Assembly: GCA_937927665.1 (NCBI GenBank)
Contig: CALBRY010000135.1
Span: forward strand, 1 to 6,600
Length of the DNA: 6,600 nucleotides
Reading direction: 5' to 3'
Source of the DNA: an uncultured Chloroflexota bacterium
GTDB lineage: Bacteria > Chloroflexota > Anaerolineae > Aggregatilineales > Phototrophicaceae
In this document: piece after piece, positions 1 through 5,794 of the stretch
Layout: each line of letters opens with the position of its first letter
Position numbering within the stretch: the stretch's first letter is position 1
Notes under the pieces: model-generated
What the model was told of the DNA's origin: nothing
What the model saw: the letters and a program-made list of their open reading frames with translations, nothing else
Database searches by the model: none
Made by a program: the position numbers and the translations under genes

Positions 1-515
1 ATGTTCACGCGGCGAACAGCGCCGCGACCCTGCTCAACCGCGCGAATCACTTCAACGCGGTGCGCGTCGGGTTGGCAATGTACGGGTTGTCACCTTCGGC
101 GACTGTGCCTGTTCCGTCACATTTTAAGCCCGTCATGACATGGAAAAGTGTGGTCGCGCAGGTCAAAACCCTGCCCGCAGGTCATCCGATCGGCTACGGG
201 AACACCTACGTCACGAAGGACGAAGAACGGGTCGCCATGATTCCGGTAGGCTACTCGGACGGGATGCGCCGCGCCCCATCGCATCAGGGGCATGTGCTGA
301 TTCACGGGCAAATCGCGCCGATCCGCGGACGGGTGAGCATGGAAAAAACCGTCGTCGATGTGACCCATATTCCAAATGTCGCCATCGGTGATGAGGTGGT
401 TTTGCTCGGCAAGCAGGGCGATCGCGTGATCACGGCAGATGATATCGCAGCGCGTTTGGGGACGATCAATTACGAAGTGATCACCAACATTTTGGCGCGT
501 ACCCCCAGACGCTAG
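1..515 (+). CDS. alr: Alanine racemase, C-terminal part (5' end outside window)
   Basis: PLP-dependent cytoplasmic enzyme that interconverts L- and D-alanine and so supplies D-Ala for peptidoglycan. Only the last 170 codons are here (reading frame begins at base 3), a bit under half of a usual protein of about 370 residues. The N-terminal barrel with the PLP lysine lies upstream. Visible signatures are the end of the barrel (HAANSAATLL, then VRVGLAMYGL), the C-terminal beta-domain motif IGYGNTY whose tyrosine corresponds to the family's catalytic base, the substrate-gate region IPVGYSDG, and RGRVSMEK near the active-site entrance. The conserved INYEVITNI tail carries the expected late tyrosine. 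An apparent GTG start at base 60 is internal, because family sequence continues upstream of it without a stop. The usual MD in the GRVSMD motif is ME here, a mild oddity. The following alkC-like gene starts 14 bases after the stop, so the two are probably co-transcribed. Family assignment is firm. Confidence 0.95.
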   Translation, partial: VHAANSAATLLNRANHFNAVRVGLAMYGLSPSATVPVPSHFKPVMTWKSVVAQVKTLPAGHPIGYGNTYVTKDEERVAMIPVGYSDGMRRAPSHQGHVLIHGQIAPIRGRVSMEKTVVDVTHIPNVAIGDEVVLLGKQGDRVITADDIAARLGTINYEVITNILARTPRR

Positions 516-529
516 ATCAAAGGTGAGGC

Positions 530-1654
530 ATGGCGGAATCGGCAAATCCTTTCAAGGCATATTTCAGCAAAACGCTCACTGAGCAAATAGCGGGGAGGAT
601 CGCGGCGGTCTACCCCACTTTTCCTACAAGTCAGTTTGTCGAACGGGTCGCGGCGGAGGTCGATTCGCTTGAACTCAAGGCGCGCGTCAACCTGATCCGC
701 GATGCGCTGCGCGAAACACTCCCGGCAGATTATCCTACCGCGCTGGAGATCGTCCTGAGCATTCTCAGTGATGAACTTCCGGCGGAAGATGGCATGTTCA
801 ATAACGGCTTCTGGATCATGCCCATCGCCGCATTTGTGCAGCAGTACGGCTTGGATCATTTCGAGCCGTCTATGCGGGCGCTGTACGAGATCACCAAGCG
901 CTTTACCTCAGAAGAAGCGATCCGCCCGTATATCGTGCGCTACCCCGAACGGGTGCTGTTCATCCTGCATCACTGGGCATCCGATTCAAGCGCGCATGTG
1001 CGGCGCTTGGTCAGCGAAGGCACACGCACCCGCCTGCCGTGGGCGATGCGCTTACAACTTTTTATCGATGATCCGCATCCGGTGTTTGATCTGCTTGAAC
1101 TGCTCAAAGATGATTCGTCGTTGTATGTGCGGCGTTCGGTTGCGAATAACCTCAACGACATCGCCAAGGATCACCCCGATCTTGTGGTGAGCCGCCTCAC
1201 GGCATGGCGCGAAGGCGCATCGAATGAACGCCAATGGGTGATCAAACATGCGCTCCGTCACCTGATCAAGCAGGGAAATGTAGGGGCGCTCGGCGTGTTG
1301 GGGTATGCCGCCGAACACGCAATCGATGTGGACTCGTTCGCACTTTCGACTGATTCCGCGACCATCGGGGATACGGTCACGCTCACGGCATCGCTGGTCA
1401 ACCGCGACAGTGTGGCGCATGATGCGGTGATCGATTACCGTGTGCATTATGTCAAGGCGAACGGCAAGACCAGCCCGAAGGTTTTTAAGTGGGCGACCGT
1501 TCATCTTGAGCCAAATGCCGCGATCACGCTGACGAAAAAACACGCCTTCCGCGATGTCTCGATTCGTGTTCACCGCCCCGGCATTCATACAATCGATGTG
1601 CAGGTCAACGGGCGCGTGCTGGCAGAAGCGGAAATGGACTTGAAAACCGGCTAA
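530..1654 (+). CDS. alkC: AlkC-type DNA glycosylase: HEAT-like repeats plus C-terminal Ig-like domain
   Basis: A 374-residue protein resembling the AlkC branch of the AlkC/AlkD superfamily. Known members excise cationic alkylated bases such as 3-methyladenine and 3-methylcytosine without flipping the base. Residues 1-260 are helical and show successive HEAT-like repeats. Two of these contain HVRRLVSEGTR (156-166) and YVRRSVANNLNDIAKDHPDL (199-218), followed by RQWVIKHALRHLIKQG (234-249); the second and third are characteristic of AlkC. E120, W149 and D152 are candidates for the acidic and aromatic catalytic residues, but I assign these by inference and not by alignment. Residues 265-371 form a beta-rich segment (TIGDTVTLTASLVN, HRPGIHTIDVQVNGR) matching the Ig-like domain of the larger AlkC subtype. 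The ATG at 530 follows an AAAGGTGAGG ribosome binding site. The protein is expected to be cytosolic and bound to the nucleoid. There is no alkylation-response regulator or methyltransferase next to it. Family call is strong; substrate range is not visible. Confidence 0.85.
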   Translation: MAESANPFKAYFSKTLTEQIAGRIAAVYPTFPTSQFVERVAAEVDSLELKARVNLIRDALRETLPADYPTALEIVLSILSDELPAEDGMFNNGFWIMPIAAFVQQYGLDHFEPSMRALYEITKRFTSEEAIRPYIVRYPERVLFILHHWASDSSAHVRRLVSEGTRTRLPWAMRLQLFIDDPHPVFDLLELLKDDSSLYVRRSVANNLNDIAKDHPDLVVSRLTAWREGASNERQWVIKHALRHLIKQGNVGALGVLGYAAEHAIDVDSFALSTDSATIGDTVTLTASLVNRDSVAHDAVIDYRVHYVKANGKTSPKVFKWATVHLEPNAAITLTKKHAFRDVSIRVHRPGIHTIDVQVNGRVLAEAEMDLKTG

Positions 1655-1702
1655 CGATTGCGTCCCATAGGTTAATGTTGAAACGTCGGGCTAAGGGAGT
1701 CC

Positions 1703-2491
1703 ATGATGATGATCGACGTGATAGGGATACTCCTCGGTGCCATACTGCTCCTCGTGATCGGCGCACTGGGGTATTACCTATGGATCATCAACTTTGCGCG
1801 TGGGGCGAACATTATCCGCGATATATCCCGTCCCCTTTCGCTTGCAAACTCGGACGAGCCAGAACTACGGCAGCTTGCGCGGTTGGGATTCAACGGGTTG
1901 GGTATTCTGGAGTATCGTTACTTCTGGCGTAAACGCAGTCCTAGACCGCTATGGTACTATATTGATCCCGCAGCGACAACCTGTGTGGAAATCAGTACTC
2001 ACCCCTTTGTTCAGGGCAGTTTCCTGATTCGTCTGTTCTCGTGGTTTCCTGATCGCGCCCTGCTCGAAACATTTTACGATTACGGCGAGACGATCAATGA
2101 AGCGGATTTTAACGTCCGCTTTGCCTCGCATGATCTAGCACAAGCGTATGCTTCACATCAGTCACGGCTGTCCGCGTTTGCTGAAGCGCACGGACAGCCG
2201 AACGTTTTTCATGACGTGAAGCATCTTATCCCATTAGACACCGTTGATAGGGAACGCCACCGCCGACGCCGACTGCGCCGCACGACCCGCACCGCGCTTA
2301 TGCTGATTGGATGTTCAGCTCTGGCGCTAGGGGTGATCGCCTTGTCAATGATCACAGAGCGTTTTTCGCCCGGTCTTGTCAGCTTGATTATGATGACTGC
2401 CGGGCTGTCGATCTGCCTTGCGTTGATGGCGCGTGTTTTGTACGCCTTCCGTTTTCCGTCAGGCGCGCTCGATTCAGTCAATCGTCCTTAA
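1703..2491 (+). CDS. Uncharacterised three-helix membrane protein
   Basis: I do not recognise a named family. The 262-residue product has one N-terminal hydrophobic helix (about residues 4-30), a soluble region (31-197), and two C-terminal helices (about 198-217 and 223-247). Arginine-rich stretches flank the membrane segments, notably RHRRRRLRR at 185-193. By the positive-inside rule this places the soluble region in the cytoplasm and the N-terminus outside. The soluble region has aromatic-rich beta-like segments (YRYFWRKRSPRPLWYY; ETFYDYGETI) and a short helical AYASHQSRLSAFAEAHG section, but no catalytic motif I can name. Three ATGs in a row (1703, 1706, 1709) follow AAGGGAG at 1693-1699. 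Spacing is 3, 6 or 9 bases, so the true start may be 1706 or 1709; the difference is one or two residues. It follows the alkC-like gene by 48 bases and converges with the SCO gene, sharing a TTAA at the stops. Confidence 0.75.
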   Translation: MMMIDVIGILLGAILLLVIGALGYYLWIINFARGANIIRDISRPLSLANSDEPELRQLARLGFNGLGILEYRYFWRKRSPRPLWYYIDPAATTCVEISTHPFVQGSFLIRLFSWFPDRALLETFYDYGETINEADFNVRFASHDLAQAYASHQSRLSAFAEAHGQPNVFHDVKHLIPLDTVDRERHRRRRLRRTTRTALMLIGCSALALGVIALSMITERFSPGLVSLIMMTAGLSICLALMARVLYAFRFPSGALDSVNRP

Positions 2492-3237
2492 TTCGCATCC
2501 AACGTCATCACACGCTCGATTTCGCTCACAATCGCTTCTGCCTGTGTGTTGAAGCTGATGATCGCGCGCAAATTTCCCTCGCGGTCGATCAAGTATGAAA
2601 ACGTCGAGTGATTGAGAATTTCGCCGCCGTCCAATGCCACCATCGTCGGAACGCCTTCAGGCATTTCGTGACCGGGCGCATGTTCGCCGTCCGGCGCATC
2701 GATCACCAAGCCGAATTCCGCGCTGATCTGATTCAGCACGGCGTAATCGGCGCTGATCCCGATAAACGACTCGTCAAAATTCTGTACATATTCGCGGATC
2801 GTTTCCGGCGTATCCCGCGCCGGATCAATGCTGATGAAGGCAAAATTGACCTGTTCGGCGCGCTCCCCCAGCAGGGAGCGGGTACGCACAAATTCCGTCA
2901 GCGTCAGCGGGCAAAAATCAGGGCAGTTGGTATAGCCGAAATACACCAGCAGATATTTCCCGCTCAAATCCGAAAGCCGGATCAGCGATCCATCGTCGCG
3001 GATTGTCAAAAAGTCGGTGAGCGCTTGCGGCGGATCAAGCGGCGTGATTCCGGCGTCTGTACCAATATCGGGTGTATTCGTCGGGGGATACGTCGCAGTT
3101 GGCGCGGAGGTTGACGGATTCAGCGAGTTTATGGCAACCAAGCCGACAACCAGCAGTCCACCGACCAAAATGAGAATCAGAACGAGCAGCGCAATCGGTT
3201 GACGCGGCGCGGAAACCGGAGGGGTAGGCTGAGTCAA
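2488..3237 (-). CDS. SCO1/SenC family copper chaperone, membrane-anchored
   Basis: A 249-residue thioredoxin-fold protein of the SCO1/SenC/PrrC family, which delivers copper to the CuA site of cytochrome c oxidase or acts as a thiol reductant for it outside the membrane. Residues 14-36 form one hydrophobic anchor; no lipobox cysteine is present, so it is an anchored protein and not a lipoprotein. A Thr/Pro/Ser-rich linker (about 38-70) precedes the domain. The copper-binding CxxxC is C105-PDF-C109 in FGYTNCPDFCPLT, SIDPARDTPE (136-145) is the usual following motif, and H210 in LNHSTFSYLIDREG is the expected distal copper ligand. A short insert (about 182-194, GEHAPGHEMPEG) adds two histidines. 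The start is TTG, supported by AAAGGA six bases upstream; the upstream ATG runs straight into a stop codon. No oxidase genes are within the window. It implies an aerobic or microaerobic respiratory chain. Confidence 0.92.
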   Translation of the reverse strand: MTQPTPPVSAPRQPIALLVLILILVGGLLVVGLVAINSLNPSTSAPTATYPPTNTPDIGTDAGITPLDPPQALTDFLTIRDDGSLIRLSDLSGKYLLVYFGYTNCPDFCPLTLTEFVRTRSLLGERAEQVNFAFISIDPARDTPETIREYVQNFDESFIGISADYAVLNQISAEFGLVIDAPDGEHAPGHEMPEGVPTMVALDGGEILNHSTFSYLIDREGNLRAIISFNTQAEAIVSEIERVMTLDAN

Positions 3238-3365
3238 TGGAAATCCTTTACATAGTGCCGGATGACTTTGTGAATATTTTAGCGGATCGCGATTGGACGT
3301 TGTATGCTCACGAACAATTGCGTTAGAGTCTTGCTAGTTTGGGCACTTTCAACGGAGCATCAGCA
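3238..3365. other. Divergent intergenic region between the SCO gene and the small unknown gene
   Basis: This stretch must hold the start signals for two genes that point away from each other. Its centre (about 3271-3284) is AT-rich and reads TAAAAT on the minus strand, a reasonable -10 for the SCO gene, but I find no convincing -35 at the right distance. For the plus strand, TTGGAC (3293-3298) and TATGCT (3303-3308) each resemble a promoter hexamer but are too close together to be partners. I therefore do not call a specific promoter. GGAG at 3354-3357 is the ribosome binding site of the plus-strand gene. Confidence 0.4.
3244..3249 (-). promoter_or_regulatory. Ribosome binding site fixing the TTG start of the SCO gene
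   Basis: On the minus strand this reads AAAGGA and lies six bases before the TTG at 3237. It decides a non-ATG start: the only nearby ATG, overlapping this site on its 5' side, is followed at once by TAA, and starting at a later codon would cut into the segment preceding the membrane anchor. Confidence 0.7.
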
Positions 3366-3776
3366 ATGCGGAACTTCATGCAGCTCGACCGTTATCAAGT
3401 TGATAGCGACACGGGCGTTTTCAGACTTTTTAGTCATGCGGAGGATGACAGCAGTCCTCAACTGGCACTCAAAATGGAAGGCGAATTCATCGCCATTTCG
3501 TCCAGCTACGGCGCACTAGAAATTGCGCTGCGCCCCAAACTCGATGAACTGCGTTGGGCACTTTCGCATCTCGTCCCGTTCGACGGGCTGCAAACGACTT
3601 CGCGCCAGATCGGGTCAACACAAGCGTTTATCGCCCTTGGCTTACACTCGGATGGCACGCTGGTACTGCGCCCAACCATTCTCGCGGATGCGACCGGACA
3701 CCTGACGATCAATCTGCGACTTTCGAGCGAAGCCCGCGCTCAGTTGTACAGTTGGTTGAGTATCGCGGTCAAGTAG
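3366..3776 (+). CDS. Small soluble protein of unknown function
   Basis: I do not recognise a family. I chose the ATG at 3366 because GGAG sits eight bases upstream (3354-3357). An in-frame TTG at 3339 would extend the protein by nine residues but has no comparable ribosome binding site and would place that GGAG inside the gene. The resulting 136-residue product has no cysteine, no signal peptide and no membrane segment, so it is probably cytosolic. The sequence alternates short hydrophobic strands with turns (LALKMEGEFIAIS; AFIALGLHSDGTLVLRPTI; HLTINLRLSSEARAQLYSWL), suggesting a mainly beta fold ending in a helix. It is divergent from the SCO gene and followed by the glycine cleavage operon, which has its own promoter and leader, so it is probably a single-gene unit. 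Codon use looks like that of its neighbours, which supports it being a real gene. Confidence 0.65.
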   Translation: MRNFMQLDRYQVDSDTGVFRLFSHAEDDSSPQLALKMEGEFIAISSSYGALEIALRPKLDELRWALSHLVPFDGLQTTSRQIGSTQAFIALGLHSDGTLVLRPTILADATGHLTINLRLSSEARAQLYSWLSIAVK

Positions 3777-3797
3777 CTGAACACAATGACGCGAAGC

Positions 3798-3832
3798 CGC
3801 AAAGAAATTCAACTTGCAGATGCAACTTTGCG
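3798..3832. repeat. Nested inverted repeat upstream of the gcv promoter
   Basis: CGCAAAG at 3798-3804 is perfectly inverted as CTTTGCG at 3826-3832, and inside it TTGCA (3814-3818) is inverted as TGCAA (3821-3825), separated by GA. The inner and outer right arms are contiguous; the left arms are split by nine bases. The downstream sequence TTAACTCTTTT is T-rich but interrupted. It may be a weak terminator for the preceding gene or an operator, because the right arm overlaps the proposed -35 of the gcv promoter. CAACTT also recurs directly at 3810 and 3823. Confidence 0.35.
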
Positions 3833-3855
3833 TTAACTCTTTTCTGCGTTACAAT
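3828..3855 (+). promoter_or_regulatory. Putative sigma-70-type promoter of the gcv operon
   Basis: TTGCGT (3828-3833) and TACAAT (3850-3855) are separated by 16 bases. The -10 differs from the consensus at one base; the -35 matches mainly in its TTG. Transcription would begin near 3862, just before the riboswitch P1 stem at 3873, which is the placement expected for a riboswitch-controlled leader. TGCGTTA occurs as a direct repeat at 3829 and 3845, covering most of the -35 and running into the -10. Confidence 0.45.
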
Positions 3856-3872
3856 CAGGCGATAACTCAGCT

Positions 3873-3978
3873 ATCATGAGTGGCGGAGAGATCGCGAAAT
3901 GCGACACCGAAGGGGCAAGCTGTCGGATAGTGCTGGTCTGGCGGCGAAACTCTCAGGTCAAAGGGACGCTCTCATGAT
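3873..3978 (+). promoter_or_regulatory. Glycine riboswitch, single aptamer
   Basis: The RNA aptamer binds glycine and controls the downstream glycine cleavage genes. P1 is a perfect 8-bp stem, ATCATGAG (3873-3880) with CTCATGAT (3971-3978). The conserved GGAGAG (3885-3890) pairs through GAGAG with CTCTC at 3950-3954. A small hairpin TCGC/GCGA (3892-3895 with 3901-3904) follows. The family's hallmark core CCGAAGGGGCAA is at 3907-3918, and the second conserved strand AAACTCTCAGG with the following CAAAGGGAC is at 3947-3967. All the conserved blocks occur in the right order, directly upstream of gcvH. Only one aptamer is present: no second CCGAAGG or CTCTCAGG block occurs before the gene. Most characterised gcv glycine riboswitches turn genes on when glycine is bound, so this is the default expectation. 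Confidence 0.93.
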
Positions 3979-3985
3979 TGTTTCT

Positions 3986-4010
3986 CTCTGAACGCAGTGG
4001 TCGAACAGAG
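3986..4010 (+). promoter_or_regulatory. Possible ghost-aptamer or antiterminator helix after the riboswitch
   Basis: CTCTG (3986-3990) can pair with CAGAG (4006-4010), forming a short stem-loop directly after P1. Its 3' arm shares bases 4007-4010 with the 5' arm of the terminator, so the two structures exclude each other. Single glycine aptamers are known to be stabilised by a small adjoining helix, called a ghost aptamer. If that is what this is, glycine binding would favour this helix and prevent termination. The stem is only five pairs and the assignment is inferred. Confidence 0.4.
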
Positions 4011-4041
4011 CGCACAGCTTTTCTGTGCGCTCTTTTTATTT
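4007..4041 (+). terminator. Intrinsic terminator in the gcv leader (riboswitch expression platform)
   Basis: A perfect 11-bp GC-rich stem, AGAGCGCACAG (4007-4017) with CTGTGCGCTCT (4023-4033), closes a five-base CTTTT loop and is followed by TTTTATTT. It lies between the glycine aptamer and the gcvH ribosome binding site (GGAG at 4042-4045), so it would stop leader transcripts before the operon. This is the position expected of a riboswitch-controlled attenuator. Confidence 0.92.
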
Positions 4042-4053
4042 GGAGATACGTGA

Positions 4054-4449
4054 ATGGCAAACTGGAAAACCCCGACCGATTTGAAGTATCAAAAAAGCGA
4101 CGAATGGGTGCGTATTGAAGGCGATACAGCGACAATCGGCATTTCCGATTACGCGCAAGATGCGCTGAATGACCTCGCATTTCTGGAATACTCGGCGAGT
4201 GTCGGCGCATCGCTCGAAAAAGGCGAAGCGTTTGGCTCGGTTGAATCTGTCAAGGCGCAGTCCGAACTGTTGATGCCGATCAGCGGCACCATCCTTGAAG
4301 TCAATTCGGCATTGGAAAAATCGCCGGAAACTGTCAACGGTGACCCCTACGGCGCGGGCTGGATGGTCAAAATTAAGGTCAAGGACGCTTCCGAAGCCGC
4401 CAGTTTGATGGATGCGGCTGCTTATGAAGCGTACTGCCAGACGAGGTAA
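4054..4449 (+). CDS. gcvH: Glycine cleavage system H protein
   Basis: A 131-residue lipoyl carrier protein of normal family length. It carries the aminomethyl group released from glycine by the P protein to the T protein, and its lipoyl arm is then reoxidised by dihydrolipoamide dehydrogenase. The lipoyl-attachment lysine is K67 in the canonical ESVKA motif (64-68). The flanking EWVRIEGDTATIGISDYAQD (17-36) and LMPISGTILEVN segments form the hallmark sandwich fold. Residues 37-46, ALNDLAFLEY, diverge slightly from the more usual GDIVFVELP-like sequence. The ATG at 4054 is eight bases after GGAG, immediately downstream of the leader terminator. It is the first gene of the riboswitch-controlled operon. 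gcvPA begins six bases after its stop. Cytoplasmic. Confidence 0.97.
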   Translation: MANWKTPTDLKYQKSDEWVRIEGDTATIGISDYAQDALNDLAFLEYSASVGASLEKGEAFGSVESVKAQSELLMPISGTILEVNSALEKSPETVNGDPYGAGWMVKIKVKDASEAASLMDAAAYEAYCQTR

Positions 4450-4455
4450 TCTCTG

Positions 4456-5793
4456 ATGAGTTACATCCCTCACACCGACGCCGAACGCCAGCAAATGCTG
4501 GCGGCAATCGGCGTTACGACGATTGAGGACTTGTTCGAAGCCGTGCCAGCGGCGCACCGCTTCCCCGCCCTCGATCTGCCTCCCGCGATGAGCGAAATGG
4601 ATGTCGCGGCGGAAATGCAAGCACTCGCCGATGCGAATGATCACGGCGGCGATTTTGCCATTTTTCGCGGCGCAGGTGCCTATCACCATTTCATTCCGTC
4701 GGTTGTCAATCACATGCTGCTGCGCGGCGAATTCTACACGGCTTACACCCCGTATCAACCGGAGTTGAGCCAAGGAACGCTGCAAGCGGTTTTCGAATAC
4801 CAGAGCATGATCAGCGCGCTTACAGGCATGGAAGCGGCGAACGCCAGTCATTATGATGGCGGGACAAGCCTTGCCGAAGCCGTCACCGTTTCGGTGGAGG
4901 TTGGGCGCAAAAAGCGCGACAAGATCGTGTTCAGTCCGTATATTCATCCGCATTACCGCGCCGTTGCGCGCACTTATCATCAGGGGATGAATCTGCGCTT
5001 TGTTGGTGACGAAGGTTCGGCGGCGGTCGATGATTTAATCGGCATGCTGGACGATCGTACCGCGATGGTCGCCATCGCATACCCGAATTTCCTCGGTCAA
5101 ATTGAGGACATCAAACGGCTTGCGGATGCGGCGCATCAAGCGGGTGCGCTCCTGTGCGTTGTGGCGAATCCGCTGGCGCTGGCGCTCCTAAAATCGCCGG
5201 GTGAACTGGGTGCGGATATTGTCGTCGGTGAAGGTCAGCCGCTCGGTATTCCGCTGAGCTTCGGCGGTCCGTATGTTGGCTATTTCGCCATTCACACCGA
5301 TTATGTCCGGCGCATCGCGGGGCGTATCGTTGGCGAAACGGTTGACAGCGAAGGACGCCGCGCTTACGTGATGACCCTCCGCCCGCGTGAGCAGGACATC
5401 AAGCGCGAGAAAGCTTCATCGAATATCTGCACCAATCAGGGTTTGATGGCGCTCGCGGCAACTATCTATATGAGCGCGATGGGCAAAAGTGGGCTGCATA
5501 AAGCGGCGGAACTGTGCTATCACAAGGCGCATTATGCGGCGGCGGAGATCGCTAAGATTCCCGGCTATTCGGTTGATACCTCGCGCCCGTTCTTCCACGA
5601 ATTCGCGGTCAAATGCCCGCGTCCGGTCAGCGAAATCAACGAAAAACTGATGCTGCACGGGATCATCGGCGGCTATGATTTGAGCAAAGATTATCTCTAC
5701 CTGAACGACACCATGTTGATCTGCGTCACCGAGATGAATCGCAAAGACGAGATCGACGCGCTGATCGAAGTTTTGAAGGAGGCGGCGCAGTAA
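4456..5793 (+). CDS. gcvPA: Glycine dehydrogenase (decarboxylating) subunit 1
   Basis: A 445-residue N-terminal-half subunit of the split P protein. With GcvPB it forms the PLP enzyme that decarboxylates glycine and passes the remaining aminomethyl group to lipoylated GcvH. Recognisable conserved blocks are YTPYQPELSQGTLQA (97-111), ANASHYDGGTSLAEA (128-142), GEGQPLGIPLSFGGPYVGYF (258-277), and REQDIKREKASSNICTNQ (311-328). Length is typical of stand-alone subunit 1. This subunit lacks the PLP lysine, which is carried by subunit 2. The ATG at 4456 follows GAGG at 4443-4446, which overlaps the end of gcvH, so the two genes are probably translationally linked. The stop is one base before the gcvPB start. 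A minus-strand open frame of over 300 codons covers the beginning of this gene but is antisense to well-conserved sequence. Confidence 0.97.
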   Translation: MSYIPHTDAERQQMLAAIGVTTIEDLFEAVPAAHRFPALDLPPAMSEMDVAAEMQALADANDHGGDFAIFRGAGAYHHFIPSVVNHMLLRGEFYTAYTPYQPELSQGTLQAVFEYQSMISALTGMEAANASHYDGGTSLAEAVTVSVEVGRKKRDKIVFSPYIHPHYRAVARTYHQGMNLRFVGDEGSAAVDDLIGMLDDRTAMVAIAYPNFLGQIEDIKRLADAAHQAGALLCVVANPLALALLKSPGELGADIVVGEGQPLGIPLSFGGPYVGYFAIHTDYVRRIAGRIVGETVDSEGRRAYVMTLRPREQDIKREKASSNICTNQGLMALAATIYMSAMGKSGLHKAAELCYHKAHYAAAEIAKIPGYSVDTSRPFFHEFAVKCPRPVSEINEKLMLHGIIGGYDLSKDYLYLNDTMLICVTEMNRKDEIDALIEVLKEAAQ

Positions 5794-5794
5794 C

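Noticed and set aside
117..545. Minus-strand open frame opposite the alr fragment
   Set aside because: The plus-strand frame carries unmistakable alanine racemase motifs over the same bases; the antisense product resembles nothing.
1052..1588. Minus-strand open frame opposite the AlkC-type gene
   Set aside because: The plus strand encodes AlkC-specific repeats here; there is no ribosome binding site or family signal for the antisense frame.
2608..3114. Plus-strand open frame of 168 codons opposite the SCO gene
   Set aside because: The minus-strand frame has the complete SCO copper motif; the plus-strand product is Arg-rich and featureless.
3293..3308. TTGGAC and TATGCT as a promoter pair for the small unknown gene
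   Set aside because: They are only four bases apart, which cannot form a functional -35/-10 pair, and no better partner was found for either.
3339..3365. TTG at 3339 as the start of the small unknown gene
   Set aside because: The ATG at 3366 has GGAG at a good distance, while the TTG has no comparable site and would put that GGAG inside the coding region.
3979..4053. A second glycine aptamer between the first aptamer and gcvH
   Set aside because: The conserved CCGAAGG and CTCTCAGG core blocks do not recur, and the space is occupied by the short ghost-like helix and the terminator.
4036..4980. Minus-strand open frame of 314 codons opposite gcvH and gcvPA
   Set aside because: It is antisense to two strongly conserved genes, covers the riboswitch terminator end, has no recognisable motif and a shadow-like composition rich in Arg, His and Phe.
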